Positions 62,899-64,000 of a stretch of 64,000 bases of DNA are shown here, in pieces (position 1 is the first letter of the stretch; each line of letters opens with the position of its first letter). The notes beneath the pieces are model-generated. The model was not told where the DNA came from and ran no database searches. It saw only the letters and a program-made list of their open reading frames with translations. The translations under genes were made by a program, and so were the position numbers. Where the stretch lies: the NCBI GenBank assembly GCA_024305745.1, contig JAHRBS010000002.1, forward strand, positions 1,364,001 through 1,428,000. Direction: 5' to 3'. This stretch comes from Polyporus tsugae. Its lineage: Eukaryota > Basidiomycota > Agaricomycetes > Polyporales > Polyporaceae.

Positions 62899-64000
62899 TC
62901 ACCGCTTGATAAAGCCCACAAGCTCCTTCTGCAACTCTCGCTGCCTCCTTGCCTTCTCGAGGTCGTCGAGAGACCGAAGGTCGAAGACAACATCCCGAGT
63001 CTTTCCAAAGTAGACCTACACATGCGGAACATAGCCGTCAGATACATGACGTACGCAATCGCAAACGAGCGTGGAGAGCTGGGCGGGGAGGGGGAAGAAG
63101 GGACGCACCTCCTGCAGCAGATTGCGCATCTTGATCTCCATCTCCTCAATCATCTTGCCGGTGTTCGTGATGTGCGACGCCTGGTCCTGCAGTGGGTAGT
63201 CCTGCTCCGACTGGCGCGTCATACTCCCGCTCAGCGACACCTCTCCGTCCCGCTTAGCATTGTCTGGCTCAGCCTTCTCGGAAACGAGCCGGCCGCCCTT
63301 GGTCACCGCCGACTCCTCCTTGCTGCCCCTGGTCGAGGCTGATCGGTCGACCATCTGCAGCATGATCGTGGAAGTGAGCTTGTAGTGTGCTTGCCGGCCG
63401 CGCTCTGCTGCTTCGAAGACGTGGATAGAATCCCAAGAACCCGAGGGCTCCCCAGGGGATTGTGGGCTCAGTACTGTGGTAGCGAGCGTCAGGTAGCCCA
63501 AGATTAGCCGGGGCGACGGCAATGCAAGAGGTACATACTCTTCTTGAGCAAGACCACGCCGGCGAATCCGCCGTCATCCAGGTCCCAAAGGAAGACGGAT
63601 GACACACCGCCCTCGTAGTACCTATACGCACAAAATCAATGTCTGCTCACAGCATATGCGCACAGATGTGGTCTCGGAGAGCGTGAATACGACTCACATC
63701 TCTCGGTAGGTGTCGAACGCCTCGTTCGCCGTGATCTCCAGCTTGCGCAGCTTCGGAGACGGGACAGTGCCGTCCTCCAGGGGCGGGTCGTACTCATTTG
63801 ACCACGGCGACCTGTACGATGGTTGCGGGAGTGAGCATAGGCGTACGTCCCGTTGTCCGCGTCTTTGACCGACGGCGTGCGGTAAAGTGCATCGCCTGTT
63901 ACTACTTCTACGGTCGAATGGCTACGCACCGATAGCTGTCCCCATCTCTGTTGTAGTCGCATGCAAGGTACTCCTTCCCTGTCGCGCGATCCGTCAATAC
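62899..64000 (-). CDS. CAP2: F-actin-capping protein subunit beta, 3' part
   Basis: Heterodimeric capping protein beta binds the barbed ends of actin filaments with the alpha subunit. The gene runs off the right edge; its N-terminus is missing. Exons within the window are 64000-63930, 63811-63698, 63621-63539, 63473-63109 and 63015-62899. The spliced protein reads [103 protein letters not shown], then [35 protein letters not shown] and VGFIKR at the C-terminus, all strongly conserved in the family. The last helix is the tentacle that contacts actin. A Ser/Lys/Glu-rich insertion ([20 protein letters not shown]) before the GSMTRQ segment is longer than in yeast Cap2. Confidence 0.93.

Overview
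This 64 kb window is nuclear DNA of a filamentous basidiomycete, probably an agaricomycete. Genes lie on both strands and are cut by many short introns (mostly 45-70 nt, GT..AG). The gene families are typical of this group: a Yor1/MRP-type ABCC transporter, an NDFIP/Bsd2 protein, trehalose-6-phosphate synthase, an ASTRA WD40 subunit, Zn2Cys6 and MYND proteins, and an atypical G-alpha. The class-level placement is inference. Exon coordinates were worked out by hand from splice signals and frame continuity; several genes close exactly in frame.

Layout. 0-17 kb: the 5' part of an STK16/Env7-type kinase (-); an NIPA/Rsm1-like C3HC zinc-finger protein (+); a Bsd2/NDFIP-like three-pass Rsp5 adaptor (+); a poorly conserved medium-chain dehydrogenase-like gene (+); TPS1 (-); a MYND zinc-finger protein (+); a quinone oxidoreductase (-). 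17-36 kb: a SUN-domain nuclear-envelope protein (+); a C2-domain, proline-rich cytokinesis-type protein (-); a large ABCC transporter (+); a Zn2Cys6 transcription factor (-). 38-49 kb: two single-pass membrane proteins, one with three NPF motifs and one with a C-terminal SH3 domain; an Asa1-like WD40 protein; a probable intron-containing tRNA-His; an arrestin-fold protein. 51-64 kb: a PPIL3-type cyclophilin (-) divergent from an unusual G-alpha (+); a complete pogo/Tigger-like DNA transposon; an Rtt106-like histone chaperone (-); the 3' part of actin-capping protein beta (-).

There is no operon-like cluster and I found no dedicated new multi-gene system. Loosely shared themes are membrane trafficking and ubiquitin-adaptor biology (Bsd2-like, arrestin-like, NPF-motif and Env7-like proteins), signalling and polarity (G-alpha, SH3 membrane protein, C2 protein, capping protein) and chromatin or nuclear envelope (SUN, Asa1, Rtt106-like, NIPA-like).

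The strongest points for a second look are: the G-alpha with Ala at the catalytic Gln position, a large insertion and no N-myristoylation signal; the transposon with perfect 25-bp terminal inverted repeats, a TA duplication and an intact 733-aa transposase; the membrane-anchored SH3 protein; the triple-NPF membrane protein; the single-codon first exon of the cyclophilin; and the PPxY motif of the Bsd2-like protein that is created only by splicing.
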